From the NCBI GenBank assembly GCA_029237775.1, contig JAQZBR010000004.1:124001-188000 (forward strand): 64,000 nt of DNA, written 5' to 3'. Positions 27,352 through 38,564 of the stretch are shown one piece after another. Positions within the stretch are counted from its first letter, which is position 1; each line of letters opens with the position of its first letter. The position numbers were made by a program, and so were the translations under genes. Under the pieces are notes generated by a model. That model ran no database searches and was not told where the DNA came from. It was given only the letters and a program-made list of their open reading frames with translations. The stretch comes from Bacteroidota bacterium. Its GTDB lineage: Bacteria; Bacteroidota; Bacteroidia; 2-12-FULL-35-15.

Positions 27352-28656
27352 TTGTATGTGCTTCGATCAGTCATTCATAAAAACACACAAGCCTCCAAAA
27401 CCATTAATCTTACAGGATTATCGGAGGCTTACAACCAGGTTTGTCTGTTGAACTCGCACATTGACACGAACACTACTTCAGATTACACTTACTCTGCACT
27501 CCTTGCTGTCGGCTCAACTCAGGAAATTATAATTAACGATCCGAAAAATGGGATTGAACAACTGCAAAACTTTTTGAATGAGCACAAGGACTGGACATTC
27601 GGATATTTAAGTTATGACATGAAGGAAGAAACCGAAAACATTCTCTCCAAAAACCCTGACTTCATTAAGTTTCCATTGATTCACTTTTTTGTGCCTGAAC
27701 TTGTAATTGAAATTTATAATAACAATCACGTCCTGCATTTTGATGAAAATATTTTATCGTCAGACAAAGCAAATGCAATCTATCATCTTGCCTTTTCTCC
27801 GGCCAACTTAGCGCCAATAACCCCTCCGGCACCAAAAATTCAAAACCGAATAAGCAAACAGGAATACTGCGAAGCATTCAATCATTTAAAAAATCATATT
27901 GCCAGAGGGGATATTTACGAAGTGAATTTTTGCCAGGAATTTTTTGCTGAGAACGCAATGATCGATCCTGTTCACACATTTGAAAAGCTTGACAGTATTT
28001 CAAATGCACCCTTTGCCGCCTTTTGTAAATTTGATGGTAATTTTATTTTATCATCCAGCCCTGAACGCTTCATCAAGAGGGAAGGATCAAAGCTTTATTC
28101 TCAACCTATTAAAGGAACAATAAAACGCTCGGCAAATAAAAAGGAGGATGAGATTCTAAAGAACATTCTCAGGAATGATCTAAAAGAACAGACCGAAAAT
28201 GTTATGATCGTTGACCTTGTAAGAAATGATCTTTCAAAAGTAGCGAAAAAGGGAAGCGTTTGTGTTGATGAACTTTTTGGCGTTCACACATTTCAACAGG
28301 TTCATCATCTTATTTCCACAGTCAGCTGTGAAATAAAGCAGAAGGAGAACTTTTCTGATATTCTCAAGGCTACTTTTCCCATGGGATCCATGACCGGTGC
28401 ACCAAAAGTTAGCGCGTTGAATCTTATCGAAAAATACGAAACAGTAAAACGTGGGCCTTATTCAGGAGCGATCGGTTATATAAAGCCTGATGGAGATTTC
28501 GATTTCAGTGTAATCATCAGAGCTATATTTTATAATTCGAAGGAACACTATCTTTCTTTCAGCACCGGGAGCGCTATCACTTCCGCAGCAGAAGCTGACA
28601 AAGAATATGATGAATGCCTGCTTAAAGCGAAGGCGATGTTTAATGTCCTGAAATAA
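27352..28656 (+). CDS. pabB: Aminodeoxychorismate synthase component I (anthranilate synthase I family)
   Basis: Chorismate-utilising enzyme for p-aminobenzoate, hence folate. The catalytic domain has SSSPERFIKREG, SQPIKGT, the acidic VDLVRNDLSKVAKKGSV, FPMGSMTGAPK and GAIGYIKPDGDFDFSVIIR. The 434-residue size and lack of neighbouring trp genes favour PabB over TrpE. The start is uncertain: TTG 27352 or GTG 27358. A perfect -7-like TACGTTTG at 27347-27354 overlaps the TTG, but no -33 element is found at the right distance. Divergent from the mraZ cluster. FolC at 51498-52796 acts later in the same pathway. Confidence 0.88.
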   Translation: MYVLRSVIHKNTQASKTINLTGLSEAYNQVCLLNSHIDTNTTSDYTYSALLAVGSTQEIIINDPKNGIEQLQNFLNEHKDWTFGYLSYDMKEETENILSKNPDFIKFPLIHFFVPELVIEIYNNNHVLHFDENILSSDKANAIYHLAFSPANLAPITPPAPKIQNRISKQEYCEAFNHLKNHIARGDIYEVNFCQEFFAENAMIDPVHTFEKLDSISNAPFAAFCKFDGNFILSSSPERFIKREGSKLYSQPIKGTIKRSANKKEDEILKNILRNDLKEQTENVMIVDLVRNDLSKVAKKGSVCVDELFGVHTFQQVHHLISTVSCEIKQKENFSDILKATFPMGSMTGAPKVSALNLIEKYETVKRGPYSGAIGYIKPDGDFDFSVIIRAIFYNSKEHYLSFSTGSAITSAAEADKEYDECLLKAKAMFNVLK

Positions 28657-28911
28657 TGCGCCTCTACTCTTCAATATCCTCAAGCCTTTCAAGCCCTACC
28701 CTGTTAATTTGTCACTCAAGATCCTAACGGAACAATTGTTGACTGGAAAAGGCCCGTCTGCCTAATATTTTTCAGCCTAAAACGGTAAAAAAATGCTATT
28801 TTTGCAGTCCTTATTATTTTAATAACACATCCGTTTCATTACAGGATAGATCAGGTTCAATTTCTTAGGCATTCCTAATTGATTAGCATGATTAAAAACA
28901 GAGATCATCAG

Positions 28912-31900
28912 ATGTTAGATTTTTTCACAAAAAGCGTTTCCAAATTATTTGGAACAAAATCAGACCGGGATTTAAAAGAGATACAACCTATTGTTGACAA
29001 GGTCCTGGCTGAATATCCTAAACTGTCTTCTTTAAGCAACGACCAGCTGAGAGCAAAAACAGCAGAATTCAAAAAGAGAATTTCTGATAATATTTCCGCG
29101 GAAGAAAAAGAGATCGACACTCTTCGTAAAAAAATGGAAACCGACCTTACCATTGAAGTTGATGAGAAGGAACGTATGTACGAAGAGATCGATGAGATCG
29201 AGAAGACCATCCTGAAAAAAAACAATGAGATGCTCGATTCTATCCTTCCGGAAGCATTTGCAGTTATCAAGGAAACGGCCAGACGTTTAAAAGAATTAAA
29301 AACAATCGAAGTTACTGCCACTCAAATGGACCGTGATATCGCTGCAAAGCGTAAATCGGTTGAGATAAAAGGCGACAAAGCTTTATGGCACAACATATGG
29401 GAAGCTGCGGGAATCACAGTAACCTGGGATATGGTTCATTATGATGTTCAGCTGATCGGTGGTATTGTATTACATCAGGGGAAGATCGCGGAGATGGCAA
29501 CAGGTGAAGGAAAGACACTTGTGGGTACTTTACCGATGTACCTGAATGCACTTACCGGACGCGGAGTCCACGTTGTAACCGTGAACAACTATCTTGCGAA
29601 ACGTGACTGTGAGTGGAATGGCCCTTTGTTTGAATTTCACGGCCTAACAGTTGATTGTATCGATAAACATGAGCCGAATTCAGAGGCTCGCAGAAAAGCA
29701 TATTTAGCCGACATTACTTACGGAACCAATAACGAATTCGGTTTCGATTACCTGCGTGATAACATGGCGCGTGTACCGGAAGATCTTGTGCAGCGTAAAC
29801 ATAATTATGCGATCGTGGATGAGGTTGATAGCGTTTTGATCGATGATGCACGTACTCCACTCATCATTTCAGGACCTACCCCGAAAGGTGATAACCAGGA
29901 ATTTGCTCCGTTGAAACCACGTATTGAAAAAATTGTAAATGCACAGAAAGCATTTGTAAACACAGCGCTTACTGAAGCAAAACGTTTAATTGCTGAAGGG
30001 AAAACGAGCGAGAAAGAAGGCGAAGGCGGAATGGCTTTACTTCGTGCTTACCGTGGATTACCTAAGAACAAAGCGCTTATCAAATTCCTGAGTGAACCGG
30101 GAATGCGTGCTTTACTGCAAAAAACGGAGAATCATTATATTCAGGATCAGTCGCGCGAAATGCACAAAGTGGATGCGCAGCTTTTCTTTGTGATCGATGA
30201 AAAACATAACTCCATTGAGCTTACTGAAAAAGGCCTTGAGCTGATCTCGACATCCTCCGAAGATACAAGCTTCTTTGTATTACCCGATATCGGAACTGAG
30301 ATCGCTAATCTAGAAAAGAGCAATAAAACCATTGAAGAAAAAGCAGCGAAAAAAGAAGAGCTGATCCGTGATTATTCAATCAAATCAGAACGCGTTCATA
30401 CCATTAATCAGCTATTAAAAGCATACACTCTTTTTGAAAAGGATGTTGAGTATGTGATCATGGACGGCAAAGTGAAGATCGTTGATGAGCAGACTGGCCG
30501 TATCATGGAAGGAAGAAGATATTCTGACGGCTTACACCAGGCGATCGAAGCGAAGGAAAATGTGAAGGTTGAAGCTGCGACACAAACGTATGCTACTGTT
30601 ACATTACAGAACTATTTCCGTATGTATAAGAAGCTTGCCGGTATGACCGGTACTGCAGAAACAGAAGCGGGTGAGTTCTGGGATATTTACAAATTAGATG
30701 TTGTAGTAATTCCTACAAACCGTCCTATCTCACGTAAAGATCAGGAAGATCTTGTTTACAAAACAAAGCGTGAAAAATACAATGCAGTAATTGAAGAAGT
30801 TGAAAAATGTGTGAAAGCCGGACGGCCGGTGCTTGTTGGTACAACCTCTGTTGAGATCTCCGAGTTATTAAGCCGCATGCTGAAGCTTCGCGGGATCAAG
30901 CACAATGTACTTAACGCGAAATTACACCAGAAAGAAGCTGAGATTGTTCAGGAGGCCGGTATGGCCGGAACAGTTACCATTGCTACCAATATGGCCGGCC
31001 GTGGTACCGATATTAAGCTTGGGCCCGGAGTTAAAGATGCGGGTGGTTTAGCGATCATTGGAACCGAGCGTCATGAGAGCAGGCGTGTCGACAGGCAGCT
31101 TCGTGGGCGTGCAGGACGTCAGGGAGATCCGGGATCATCACAATTCTTTGCCTCTCTTGAAGATGACCTGATGCGTTTATTCGGATCAGAAAGAATTGCA
31201 AAGATGATGGACCGCATGGGAATTGAAGAGGGAGAAGTTATTCAGCATTCGATGATCACAAAATCAATTGAGCGTGCACAGAAGAAAGTTGAAGAGAACC
31301 ACTTCGGAACTCGTAAGCGTTTGATCGAATATGACGATGTCATGAACTCTCAGCGTGAAGTGATCTACAGAAAACGTCACCATGCATTATTCGGTGAGCG
31401 CTTGGCTGTTGACATTGCAAACTCTATTTATGACACTTGTGATACCATCGTTCATGAATTCCATGATGTAAAAGATTTCGAGAATTTCAATATGGAGGTG
31501 ATGCGCGTTCTTGCAACCGAATCACCTGTAACTGAACAGGAATTCGCAAAGATGAATGCACAGGAACTAACTGAACGTTTGTACGAAAAGGCGGAAGCGA
31601 ATTACACTCATAAGAATGAGTTCATCGCGAAGAAAGCATTCCCGATCATAAAAGAGGTATACGAGAATCAGTCCCAAAAATTTGAGAACATCGTCACTCC
31701 CATTACTGACGGACTAAATACTTTACAAGTGGTTATTAACCTTAAGCGTGCTTACGAAACTCAGGGCAGAGAGCTTATCCTCGGTGTTGAAAAGGGAACT
31801 GCATTAGCGATGATAGATGATGCATGGAAAGAACATTTGCGTGAAATGGATGAGTTAAAGACTTCCGTTCAAAATGCCGTTTATGAGCAGAAAGACCCAT

Positions 31901-32250
31901 TGATCGTTTACAAATTCGAATCATTTGAATTATTCAAAACAATGATGAACAGCGTTAACAAAGAAATGATCTCTTTCCTGATGCGCGCGAATCTGCCTAA
32001 TGAGAATATTAACACAATGCAGCAGGCGAAAGTTCAGGCGCAGCGCCAGGAACAAACGCAAACAAGCAGGACTGAGGTTTCTTCATCAAATCAGAATCAG
32101 CAGAATACAAATCAACAACAATATGATCAGAACGAACAGCCGGTACAGCAAAAGCTACAACCTACTGTTCGAACAGAACAAAAGATCGGACGTAATGATC
32201 CTTGTCCTTGCGGAAGCGGCAAGAAATATAAGAACTGCCATGGGCAGTAA
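28912..32250 (+). CDS. secA: Preprotein translocase ATPase SecA
   Basis: Motor of Sec export. The 1112-residue protein is longer than E. coli SecA (901) because of an insertion of about 90 residues near the N-terminus rich in charged helix (about 60-130), which places Walker A (MATGEGKT) near residue 195. [19 protein letters not shown] (Walker B), [24 protein letters not shown] and [12 protein letters not shown] (helicase motifs) follow. A Gln-rich linker leads to the zinc-binding tail [16 protein letters not shown]. Starts at TTG 28879 and ATG 28888 are possible; ATG 28912 ([14 protein letters not shown]) fits the family best. A -7 element TATTTTTG lies at 28797-28804. Confidence 0.97.
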   Translation: MLDFFTKSVSKLFGTKSDRDLKEIQPIVDKVLAEYPKLSSLSNDQLRAKTAEFKKRISDNISAEEKEIDTLRKKMETDLTIEVDEKERMYEEIDEIEKTILKKNNEMLDSILPEAFAVIKETARRLKELKTIEVTATQMDRDIAAKRKSVEIKGDKALWHNIWEAAGITVTWDMVHYDVQLIGGIVLHQGKIAEMATGEGKTLVGTLPMYLNALTGRGVHVVTVNNYLAKRDCEWNGPLFEFHGLTVDCIDKHEPNSEARRKAYLADITYGTNNEFGFDYLRDNMARVPEDLVQRKHNYAIVDEVDSVLIDDARTPLIISGPTPKGDNQEFAPLKPRIEKIVNAQKAFVNTALTEAKRLIAEGKTSEKEGEGGMALLRAYRGLPKNKALIKFLSEPGMRALLQKTENHYIQDQSREMHKVDAQLFFVIDEKHNSIELTEKGLELISTSSEDTSFFVLPDIGTEIANLEKSNKTIEEKAAKKEELIRDYSIKSERVHTINQLLKAYTLFEKDVEYVIMDGKVKIVDEQTGRIMEGRRYSDGLHQAIEAKENVKVEAATQTYATVTLQNYFRMYKKLAGMTGTAETEAGEFWDIYKLDVVVIPTNRPISRKDQEDLVYKTKREKYNAVIEEVEKCVKAGRPVLVGTTSVEISELLSRMLKLRGIKHNVLNAKLHQKEAEIVQEAGMAGTVTIATNMAGRGTDIKLGPGVKDAGGLAIIGTERHESRRVDRQLRGRAGRQGDPGSSQFFASLEDDLMRLFGSERIAKMMDRMGIEEGEVIQHSMITKSIERAQKKVEENHFGTRKRLIEYDDVMNSQREVIYRKRHHALFGERLAVDIANSIYDTCDTIVHEFHDVKDFENFNMEVMRVLATESPVTEQEFAKMNAQELTERLYEKAEANYTHKNEFIAKKAFPIIKEVYENQSQKFENIVTPITDGLNTLQVVINLKRAYETQGRELILGVEKGTALAMIDDAWKEHLREMDELKTSVQNAVYEQKDPLIVYKFESFELFKTMMNSVNKEMISFLMRANLPNENINTMQQAKVQAQRQEQTQTSRTEVSSSNQNQQNTNQQQYDQNEQPVQQKLQPTVRTEQKIGRNDPCPCGSGKKYKNCHGQ

Positions 32251-32303
32251 TTAAGTGAAACAAGTTTGAAGTTTCAGGTTCAGGAAGTTCTGACTCAAAC
32301 CAA

Positions 32304-32335
32304 AACGCCTTGCAGAAATGCAGGGCGTTTTTTTA
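32304..32335 (+). terminator. Terminator after secA
   Basis: Stem AACGCCTTGCA (32304-32314) / TGCAGGGCGTT (32319-32329) with one G-T pair and a GAAA tetraloop, followed by TTTTTT. Confidence 0.9.
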
Positions 32336-32371
32336 TTAGCGCTTATGATAAGCAAACCAATACTTGGCTGT

Positions 32372-33766
32372 CTAATCAAAGAACAACTTCTCAGGTGAAA
32401 AGGAAAAATTTCTCCATGCAGTCAAGCTCGCGTGTCTTTTAACTGCGATAAGCAAGTGAATAGACATTGCGATAAAAATAAATAGCACAGGAATAATTCT
32501 GGTAATACGAATCAGTGATAAAGCCATTGGACTTTGGAAATCTCCATCGTGTACAAGAAAGTACAGTGAAGGTAAAGACACTAAAACACCTGTTATGAAC
32601 ATAGGCTTAATGTAACGAGCGTAAAAAACATTCTTTTCTTTTAGGATTGGAAGCAAGGCGAGTACAGGAAGGAAGGAAGTGAACTGATATTCCCAGATAG
32701 TGTTATAACTCAAAAAGAAAGTGAGTGAAATTGACATTACTAAAAGTAAAGCGCTTTCTAATTTGATTCTTTTATTGTCGATACAGGCAACTCCGACAGA
32801 AAGAGCTAAACAAAAATATATCGGGAGCTTATAGATCTTTGCACTTGTCTCATGTCCTAAAAATGTATCCATAAAAACCGGCAGTGAAAACACATCGATA
32901 TGCATAAACTTATAATCTGATTGCGCGATGAGATTCAGCCAGTGAATACTGTTATCCTTCATGTATTCGTTCAATACAAACCCATTCTTGTAAATATTCA
33001 TGTGCTCTTTAATAAATGCAGGCTCGAGTAAAAGGCTTGTAAGTTTTGTCCAGCCAATTCCCTGCGGATTTAATACGGGCACTATAATAAAAAGCAAGGA
33101 AACAAAACCGTAGATCAGCAGAGCTTTGATTGTAGTAAAACGTGTTTCCTTCAGAAGCAGAAAAAGCGGAAGCATCAACAGCACAATCGGTTTACTGAAA
33201 AACGAAATGAGAAGGCCCGCAAAAAGCAGATGACTTGCGCGTTTGTTGTTCTCATTTGAAAACTCAACAAAGGCAATGAGTATAAGCGTTAAAGCAAGTA
33301 CTAGCGGAGCATGCATGTTCCCGACATACAATAGCCAGAAGGTTGGAAAGCTGCATAAAAGAATCAGAAATGCGATCTGTTTGTTCAATTTGTTCGAACT
33401 TAGTCTTGAGATAAAGTAAGCACTCAAACCCATTAAGCATAAGGTAAATAAAGCAAAAACCCAGTAACCTGTCCATGGTTCAAAAAAAGAAAACCAGGAA
33501 GCGACAAAAACACTGAATGCAGGATGCGCAAGATACCATGTTGAATAGGGACCATAAGGAACACCACCCCAGGTATCAAATACACTTCTGCCTTCAAGCA
33601 GGTTAAGATATGATTTCGGCACAGCGAAGTAATCTATCCCCTGAACATGCGAATTTTCAGCACCGTAGAAAAACGAGTTCAACCAGCCAAAATGCAGGGA
33701 GGCGAACATAAAGAGTGCAAGTGCAACAATAAAATAAGGAAGAACCTTTGTAATGTTCCTGTTCAT
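32372..33766 (-). CDS. Polytopic membrane protein, GT-C/GT87-like
   Basis: A 464-residue integral membrane protein with about ten hydrophobic segments. The first periplasmic loop (about residues 40-75) holds GIDYFAVPKSYLNLLEGRSVFD and PYGPYSTWYLAHP; the acidic-aromatic pattern resembles polyprenyl-phosphate-dependent GT-C mannosyltransferases of the GT87 type. Substrate and pathway are not visible, and no other glycosylation genes are nearby. It is transcribed alone on the minus strand between secA and tatC. Assignment to GT87 is tentative; a plain hypothetical membrane protein is the alternative. Confidence 0.7.
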   Translation of the reverse strand: MNRNITKVLPYFIVALALFMFASLHFGWLNSFFYGAENSHVQGIDYFAVPKSYLNLLEGRSVFDTWGGVPYGPYSTWYLAHPAFSVFVASWFSFFEPWTGYWVFALFTLCLMGLSAYFISRLSSNKLNKQIAFLILLCSFPTFWLLYVGNMHAPLVLALTLILIAFVEFSNENNKRASHLLFAGLLISFFSKPIVLLMLPLFLLLKETRFTTIKALLIYGFVSLLFIIVPVLNPQGIGWTKLTSLLLEPAFIKEHMNIYKNGFVLNEYMKDNSIHWLNLIAQSDYKFMHIDVFSLPVFMDTFLGHETSAKIYKLPIYFCLALSVGVACIDNKRIKLESALLLVMSISLTFFLSYNTIWEYQFTSFLPVLALLPILKEKNVFYARYIKPMFITGVLVSLPSLYFLVHDGDFQSPMALSLIRITRIIPVLFIFIAMSIHLLIAVKRHASLTAWRNFSFSPEKLFFD

Positions 33767-33809
33767 GAATTCAAATGTAGGAAATTTTAGAACGTGACGA
33801 TTGTTAGTA

Positions 33810-33901
33810 CGTCATTGCGAAAGAGCTTTTCGCGATTGAATAATCTGACTGTTGGGTAAATAGAAAATGAGATTGCCATGGGCAAAACCCTCGCAATGAC
33901 G
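33810..33901. repeat. REP/MITE-like inverted repeat element
   Basis: Perfect 11-bp inverted termini CGTCATTGCGA (33810-33820) and TCGCAATGACG (33891-33901) bound a 92-bp element. Inner sequence also partly pairs (GATTGAATAATCT against GAGATTGCC). Termini of this type (GTCATTGCGA) recur as dispersed palindromes in many bacterial genomes, including Bacteroidota. It lies in the divergent gap before tatC and has no coding capacity. Confidence 0.65.
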
Positions 33902-33962
33902 CTCCGAAAGAAATCCAGATCAAATAAAATTTGTATAATCCGTGTTATCCGCGGTTCAATCC

Positions 33963-33998
33963 TTTTGCTTTATTAAACCACATATTCTGCTAACTTTG
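33963..33998 (+). promoter_or_regulatory. Candidate tatC promoter
   Basis: TTTTG (33963-33967) and TAACTTTG (33991-33998) are separated by 23 bp, at the long end of the accepted range. The tatC ATG at 34010 lies 11 bases after the -7 element, so the leader would be only a few bases. Confidence 0.6.
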
Positions 33999-34009
33999 CA
34001 GCTTCAAAA

Positions 34010-34864
34010 ATGGCACTTTTCGGACTCTACAAACGATCAACAGACCCTAACGCATTGTCGTTCTGGGGGCATATTGATGCATTGCGCGGACACCTCTTCC
34101 GTTCAGCACTGGTAGTGGTTGTAATCGCTGTAATACTTTTTTGTTATCCTGAATTCCTGTTCGATACGGTTATTTTAGGCCCAATGAAAAGTGACTTCCT
34201 CACTTACCGTGCCTTTTGCCACCTCGGGCACTGGCTGGAGCTAAAAGGACTTTTTTCAGATGGAAATGCGTTATGCTTTGGACAAACGTTCAAGCTTCAG
34301 AGTTTAGGATTAGCCGACCAGTTCACCTCATTAATGTGGGTCGCGATCATCGGTGGCTTGATCGTAGGCTCACCATACGTGCTTTGGGAAGTGTGGCGCT
34401 TCATCAAACCTGCCCTTAAACATAAAGAGAAGAAAGCCTCTGTCGGCTTTATCATCTCCTCCAGCTTTCTTTTCATTGCAGGGGTTCTTTTCAGCTATTA
34501 CGTGATCGTGCCTTTGATGGTAAACTTCCTCGGCAATTACAGGGTCAGCAGCATGGTGGAAAATAATTTCACACTAGATTCCTATATCTCAACGGTAACA
34601 ACCCTTTCACTTGCGACAGGACTAATATTTGAGCTCCCTGTGCTGGTATATTTCCTCACAAAATTCGGGCTGATGTCGCCTGAATTCATGCGCAAATACC
34701 GTAAACATGCGGTTGTGGTGATTCTTGTAGTGGCAGCGGTCATCACTCCTTCCCCCGATGTAACCTCGCAGCTGCTGGTCGCTTTCCCCTTGTATTTCTT
34801 ATACGAAGCGAGTATATTTGTTTCATACTTCGTCATCAAAAAGAAGGAAAAAGTTAATAGTTAA
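34010..34864 (+). CDS. tatC: Twin-arginine translocase subunit TatC
   Basis: Integral membrane receptor for twin-arginine signal peptides on folded proteins. The 284-residue protein has the conserved N-terminal FWGHIDALRGHLFRS (the family's HLxELRxR region), six membrane segments, the PYVLWEVWRFIKPAL segment after helix 2, and the terminal ITPSPDVTSQLL motif. The first periplasmic loop carries an extra 30-40 residues with paired cysteines (FCHLGHW, ALCFGQ), usual in Bacteroidota. No tatA/B gene is within the window. The AhpD-like gene follows 80 bp later. Confidence 0.96.
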   Translation: MALFGLYKRSTDPNALSFWGHIDALRGHLFRSALVVVVIAVILFCYPEFLFDTVILGPMKSDFLTYRAFCHLGHWLELKGLFSDGNALCFGQTFKLQSLGLADQFTSLMWVAIIGGLIVGSPYVLWEVWRFIKPALKHKEKKASVGFIISSSFLFIAGVLFSYYVIVPLMVNFLGNYRVSSMVENNFTLDSYISTVTTLSLATGLIFELPVLVYFLTKFGLMSPEFMRKYRKHAVVVILVVAAVITPSPDVTSQLLVAFPLYFLYEASIFVSYFVIKKKEKVNS

Positions 34865-34938
34865 ACGTTAAAGGGAAGAAAAAAAACCGTCCTTCATCGA
34901 AATCTACATTTAACTTTTAACACTTAACATTTAACTCT
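34853..34938 (+). repeat. GTTAA/TTAAC inverted low-complexity repeat
   Basis: Downstream of tatC, GTTAATAGTTAAACGTTAA (34853-34871) faces TTTAACTTTTAACACTTAAC and TTTAACTC (34910-34938). The two halves are roughly inverted and could form an imperfect hairpin just before the AhpD-like start. Related to the heptad repeat at 4858-4885. Confidence 0.5.
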
Positions 34939-34944
34939 TCAACC

Positions 34945-35286
34945 ATGAGTCAAATAAAAGAATTCAATGAGTACCGCGCGAAAATGAATGAGAAGATCCT
35001 CTCTGCGGACAATGTGGTGCTGAAACGTCTCTTTAATCTCGATACAAATACGTACGCTGAAGGTGCCTTACCGGTAAAAACAAAAGAAATGCTGGGCTTG
35101 GTAGCTTCAATGGTTTTGCGGTGCGATGATTGCATTAAATACCACCTCGAAAAATGTAAGGATAACGGGGTGAACACGGCTGAAGTATTTGAAGTTTTCG
35201 CTGTGGCCAACATCGTGGGTGGCACAATTGTTATTCCTCATACCCGGAGGGCAGTGGAGTTCTGGGAAGAGTTGCAAAATGAATAA
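34945..35286 (+). CDS. AhpD-like carboxymuconolactone decarboxylase family protein
   Basis: A 113-residue all-helical protein of the CMD/AhpD superfamily. The redox pair CDDC with a downstream histidine (MVLRCDDCIKYHLEKC, about residues 52-67) matches AhpD-type peroxidase partners rather than true decarboxylases, so a thiol-redox role is likely. The specific substrate is unknown. ATG 34945 follows tatC by 80 bp on the same strand, an arrangement I recall from other Bacteroidota. DUF5686 protein starts 9 bp downstream, so co-transcription is likely. Confidence 0.85.
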   Translation: MSQIKEFNEYRAKMNEKILSADNVVLKRLFNLDTNTYAEGALPVKTKEMLGLVASMVLRCDDCIKYHLEKCKDNGVNTAEVFEVFAVANIVGGTIVIPHTRRAVEFWEELQNE

Positions 35287-35295
35287 AACATAAAC

Positions 35296-37782
35296 TTGTT
35301 TAAAACAACTAAATATAAATACCGGCTCATCGCATTTTTCTCCGCGATGCTGCTCATCTTTTCTTTTGCTGAAGCTCAGACCACCGTGCGCGGTAAAGTG
35401 GCTGATGCCATAACACGCGAACCACTACCCTTTGTCAATGTCATTTTCAAAGGTACCAGCACGGGTGCTACAACCGATATCGAGGGAAATTACCTGATGA
35501 CAACCAGCGCAGATGTAGATTCCATTGTGGTTTCTTATGTCGGCTACAATAAAGTGACGAGGGCGATCAAAAAGAATGCAAGCCAGGAAATAAATATTGG
35601 CCTTAGTCAGGGGGTTACACTTGCCGCTGTGGAAATTCGTCCGGGCGAAAATCCTGCTCACCGCATCTTAAGAAAGATCATTGCCAACAAAGATAAGAAC
35701 GACAGAGAAAAACTGGATGCGTATGAATATGAAGTTTACAACAAAGTTGAGTTCGATCTTAATAACATCAGCGAGGATTTTAAAAACAGAAAATTATTAA
35801 AACCTTTCTCCTTCATCTTTGATAATATCGATAGTTCAAACGCAAAGGAAAAGCCTTACCTGCCATTATTCATGACGGAATCGCTTTCGGATTTTTATTA
35901 CAGAAGAAATCCGAAAACAAGAAATGAAAAAATTAAAGCAAGTAAGGTCGCAGGAGTGCAGAATGAAAGTGTTTCCCAGTTCATGGGAGACATGTATCAA
36001 AATGTAAATATTTATGAGAATACTATTCTTGTCTTCGGAAAGAACTTTATAAGTCCGATCTCCGACAATGCATTACTGTTCTACAAATTCTATCTGATCG
36101 ACAGTATGGTGATCGATGGACACAAATGTTATCAGCTTCAGTTCAAACCGCGCAGAAAACAAGAGCTCACCTTCACCGGAAATCTTTGGGCTGCGGATAC
36201 CGCCTTCGCGATCAAGCAGCTTGAAATGAGCATCGCTGATGATGCCAACATCAATTTCATTAACGCGACTTCTGTAGTTCAAACGTACACTCAGGTTGAC
36301 AGTGCCTGGATGATGAAGAAAGAGCGCCTTGTAATTGACTTTAACCCGTTTCCTATCGAACAGAAGAAAAATATGATGGGAGTTTACGGGAGAAAAACAG
36401 CTTCCTATGGCAACTTTGTGATCAACAAACCTAAGGAATCTAAATTCTATTCATTAACTGAAAACTTAACCGTTGCGGAGGACGCATTTCTTAAGACAGA
36501 AGATTACTGGAAACAACATCGGCTTGATTCTCTATCTAAAAATGAAAAGCAAATCTACCACATGGTAGACACTTTGCAAACTTTACCAATTTATAAAACC
36601 TGGGTCGATGTGCTGCAGATCTTTGTTACAGGGTACAAGGTGGCCGGCAATTTCGAGATCGGGCCGTATTATAATCTTGTCAGCTATAATAATATTGAAG
36701 GTACCCGTTTTCGCTTTGGGGGAAGAACAAGCAACAAATTCAGTAAATGGTATGAGCTGAACGGCTATGTAGCTTACGGAACCAGGGATGAACGTTATAA
36801 ATACAAGCTGGGCATCCGTGCATTCATTGATAAAAAGCCACGGACAATGGTTGGAATGTCGCATAAGAATGATAATGAAATTTTAGGACAAAGTCAGAAC
36901 GGATTCACCACCGATAATATTCTCGCATCACTTTTCCGCGTGGCTCCACTGCGCAACCTGACAAGCACAAAAGAAACCCAGGCATATATTGAAAGGGACT
37001 GGTTCAGCGGATTCAGTTCCAGGCTAAGTTTTGTGAACAGGCAGATGATGCCACTGGAAGATTTTCATTATGAATACCGAAAGACTTCTAACTCCACCGC
37101 ATATCTGGATAAGATCGTCACTTCCGAAGTGCGATTGATGACAAGGCTTGCATACGATGAAAAATTTGTTGCAGGCGCATTTGACCGCGTGAGCCTGGGA
37201 ACACATTATCCGATCCTGCAGGTGCAATATACACTTGGGCTTAGAAATCTTTTCAAGAGCAGTTATGACTATCAAAAGTTCACCGTGAATGTTGACGACA
37301 GGATCAGGATCAATCCGATCGGCTACTTTGATTATGTGCTTGAGTATGGAAAGATCTACGGACAGCTCCCGTATCCTCTGCTTGAATTGCATGGAGGAAA
37401 TGAAACGTACATTTATGATATCTACGCATACAATACAATGAACTACTATGAGTTTGTAAGTGACGAATATGCATCTGCCACTTTATCGCATCACTTCGAT
37501 GGATTTTTCCTTAACAGAATTCCATTGATGCGTAAATTAAAATGGAGAGAAGTTGTTGGCGGAAAGGTATTATTCGGAAGAGTGAATGAAAACAACCGTG
37601 ATGTGCTGATTTTCCCCGAGCACCTGAACGACTTGTCACGAGGGCCTTTCATGGAAGCTTCCGCAGGAATTGAAAACATATTTAAAGTCTTCAGAATTGA
37701 TGGCGTCTGGCGTTTGTCATATCTGGATAACCCTCGAGCAATACCATTCACGATAAAAGGAACTCTGCAATTTAACTTTTAG
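35296..37782 (+). CDS. DUF5686/carboxypeptidase-like regulatory domain outer-membrane protein
   Basis: An 828-residue protein from TTG 35296 with a signal peptide ending FSFAEAQ. The first mature domain is a CarboxypepD_reg-like (peptidase-associated) fold: [21 protein letters not shown] and [12 protein letters not shown], as on TonB-dependent receptors. The remaining 700 residues match the DUF5686 pattern, with [13 protein letters not shown], then many amphipathic strands ending in IKGTLQFNF, a barrel-type C-terminus. There is no TonB box or plug, so it is not a standard SusC-like receptor. Function unknown; outer-membrane location is inferred. lptB follows 4 bp later. Confidence 0.85.
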   Translation: MFKTTKYKYRLIAFFSAMLLIFSFAEAQTTVRGKVADAITREPLPFVNVIFKGTSTGATTDIEGNYLMTTSADVDSIVVSYVGYNKVTRAIKKNASQEINIGLSQGVTLAAVEIRPGENPAHRILRKIIANKDKNDREKLDAYEYEVYNKVEFDLNNISEDFKNRKLLKPFSFIFDNIDSSNAKEKPYLPLFMTESLSDFYYRRNPKTRNEKIKASKVAGVQNESVSQFMGDMYQNVNIYENTILVFGKNFISPISDNALLFYKFYLIDSMVIDGHKCYQLQFKPRRKQELTFTGNLWAADTAFAIKQLEMSIADDANINFINATSVVQTYTQVDSAWMMKKERLVIDFNPFPIEQKKNMMGVYGRKTASYGNFVINKPKESKFYSLTENLTVAEDAFLKTEDYWKQHRLDSLSKNEKQIYHMVDTLQTLPIYKTWVDVLQIFVTGYKVAGNFEIGPYYNLVSYNNIEGTRFRFGGRTSNKFSKWYELNGYVAYGTRDERYKYKLGIRAFIDKKPRTMVGMSHKNDNEILGQSQNGFTTDNILASLFRVAPLRNLTSTKETQAYIERDWFSGFSSRLSFVNRQMMPLEDFHYEYRKTSNSTAYLDKIVTSEVRLMTRLAYDEKFVAGAFDRVSLGTHYPILQVQYTLGLRNLFKSSYDYQKFTVNVDDRIRINPIGYFDYVLEYGKIYGQLPYPLLELHGGNETYIYDIYAYNTMNYYEFVSDEYASATLSHHFDGFFLNRIPLMRKLKWREVVGGKVLFGRVNENNRDVLIFPEHLNDLSRGPFMEASAGIENIFKVFRIDGVWRLSYLDNPRAIPFTIKGTLQFNF

Positions 37783-37786
37783 AAAT

Positions 37787-38557
37787 ATGATTTTACGCAC
37801 AGATAATTTAGTGAAGAGATACAAAAGCAGAACAGTTGCAAAACAGGTTACTGTAAATGTAAGCCAGGGAGAGATCGTGGGACTGCTTGGCCCGAATGGT
37901 GCGGGAAAAACCACTTCTTTTTACATGATTGTGGGCATGATCAAACCTAATGAAGGAAAAATTTATCTGGATGATGTTGACATTACATCTGAGCCAATGT
38001 ACAGAAGGGCGCAGTTAGGTATAGGATATCTTGCGCAGGAGGCTTCAGTGTTCCGCAAACTAAGCGTAGAAGATAATATCAGGGCGATCCTTGAAATGAC
38101 GAAGCTGACGAAAGAACAGCAATCAGCAAAGCTGGAAGAATTATTAAATGAGTTTCATTTGCAGCACATCCGCAAAAATCTTGGTGATCGTTTATCAGGT
38201 GGTGAAAGAAGAAGAACTGAGATCGCGCGTTGCCTGGCAGCTAATCCGAATTTCATCTTACTTGACGAGCCGTTTGCAGGTGTAGATCCTATTGCGGTTG
38301 AAGACATTCAAAGTATTGTCGCAAAATTAAAGGAGAAGAACATTGGAATTCTGATAACAGATCACAATGTTCAGGAAACACTGCAGATCACCGACCGTGC
38401 TTATCTCTTGTTTGAAGGAAGTATTCTGAAAGCAGGCACTGCAGAAGAGCTTGCGAACGATGAACAGGTAAGAAGAGTTTATTTAGGAAAGAACTTTGAG
38501 TTGAGAAGAACCAAGGAACAAAAGGAGCAGGCTGCTGCAAAGAACACTCCGGAATAG
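37787..38557 (+). CDS. lptB: LPS export ABC transporter ATP-binding protein LptB
   Basis: ATPase of the LptB2FGC extractor that drives lipopolysaccharide from the inner membrane to the LptA bridge. The 256-residue protein has Walker [11 protein letters not shown] (about residues 37-46), the Q-loop YLAQEASVF, signature LSGGERRR (typical of LptB), Walker [14 protein letters not shown] and the H-loop ITDHNVQ. The tail of about 15 residues is charged. It overlaps nothing but starts only 4 bp after the DUF5686 gene. lptF/G are not in this window; lptE is at 4917. Confidence 0.95.
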   Translation: MILRTDNLVKRYKSRTVAKQVTVNVSQGEIVGLLGPNGAGKTTSFYMIVGMIKPNEGKIYLDDVDITSEPMYRRAQLGIGYLAQEASVFRKLSVEDNIRAILEMTKLTKEQQSAKLEELLNEFHLQHIRKNLGDRLSGGERRRTEIARCLAANPNFILLDEPFAGVDPIAVEDIQSIVAKLKEKNIGILITDHNVQETLQITDRAYLLFEGSILKAGTAEELANDEQVRRVYLGKNFELRRTKEQKEQAAAKNTPE

Positions 38558-38564
38558 CTCGTAT

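Noticed and set aside
27344-27360. Perfect TACGTTTG as the pabB promoter
   Set aside because: It overlaps the best start codon and has no -33 partner, so it is probably chance; kept only as a note in the pabB entry.
32000-32254. Plus-strand frame at the end of secA
   Set aside because: It is the same DNA as the Gln-rich linker and zinc tail in another frame.
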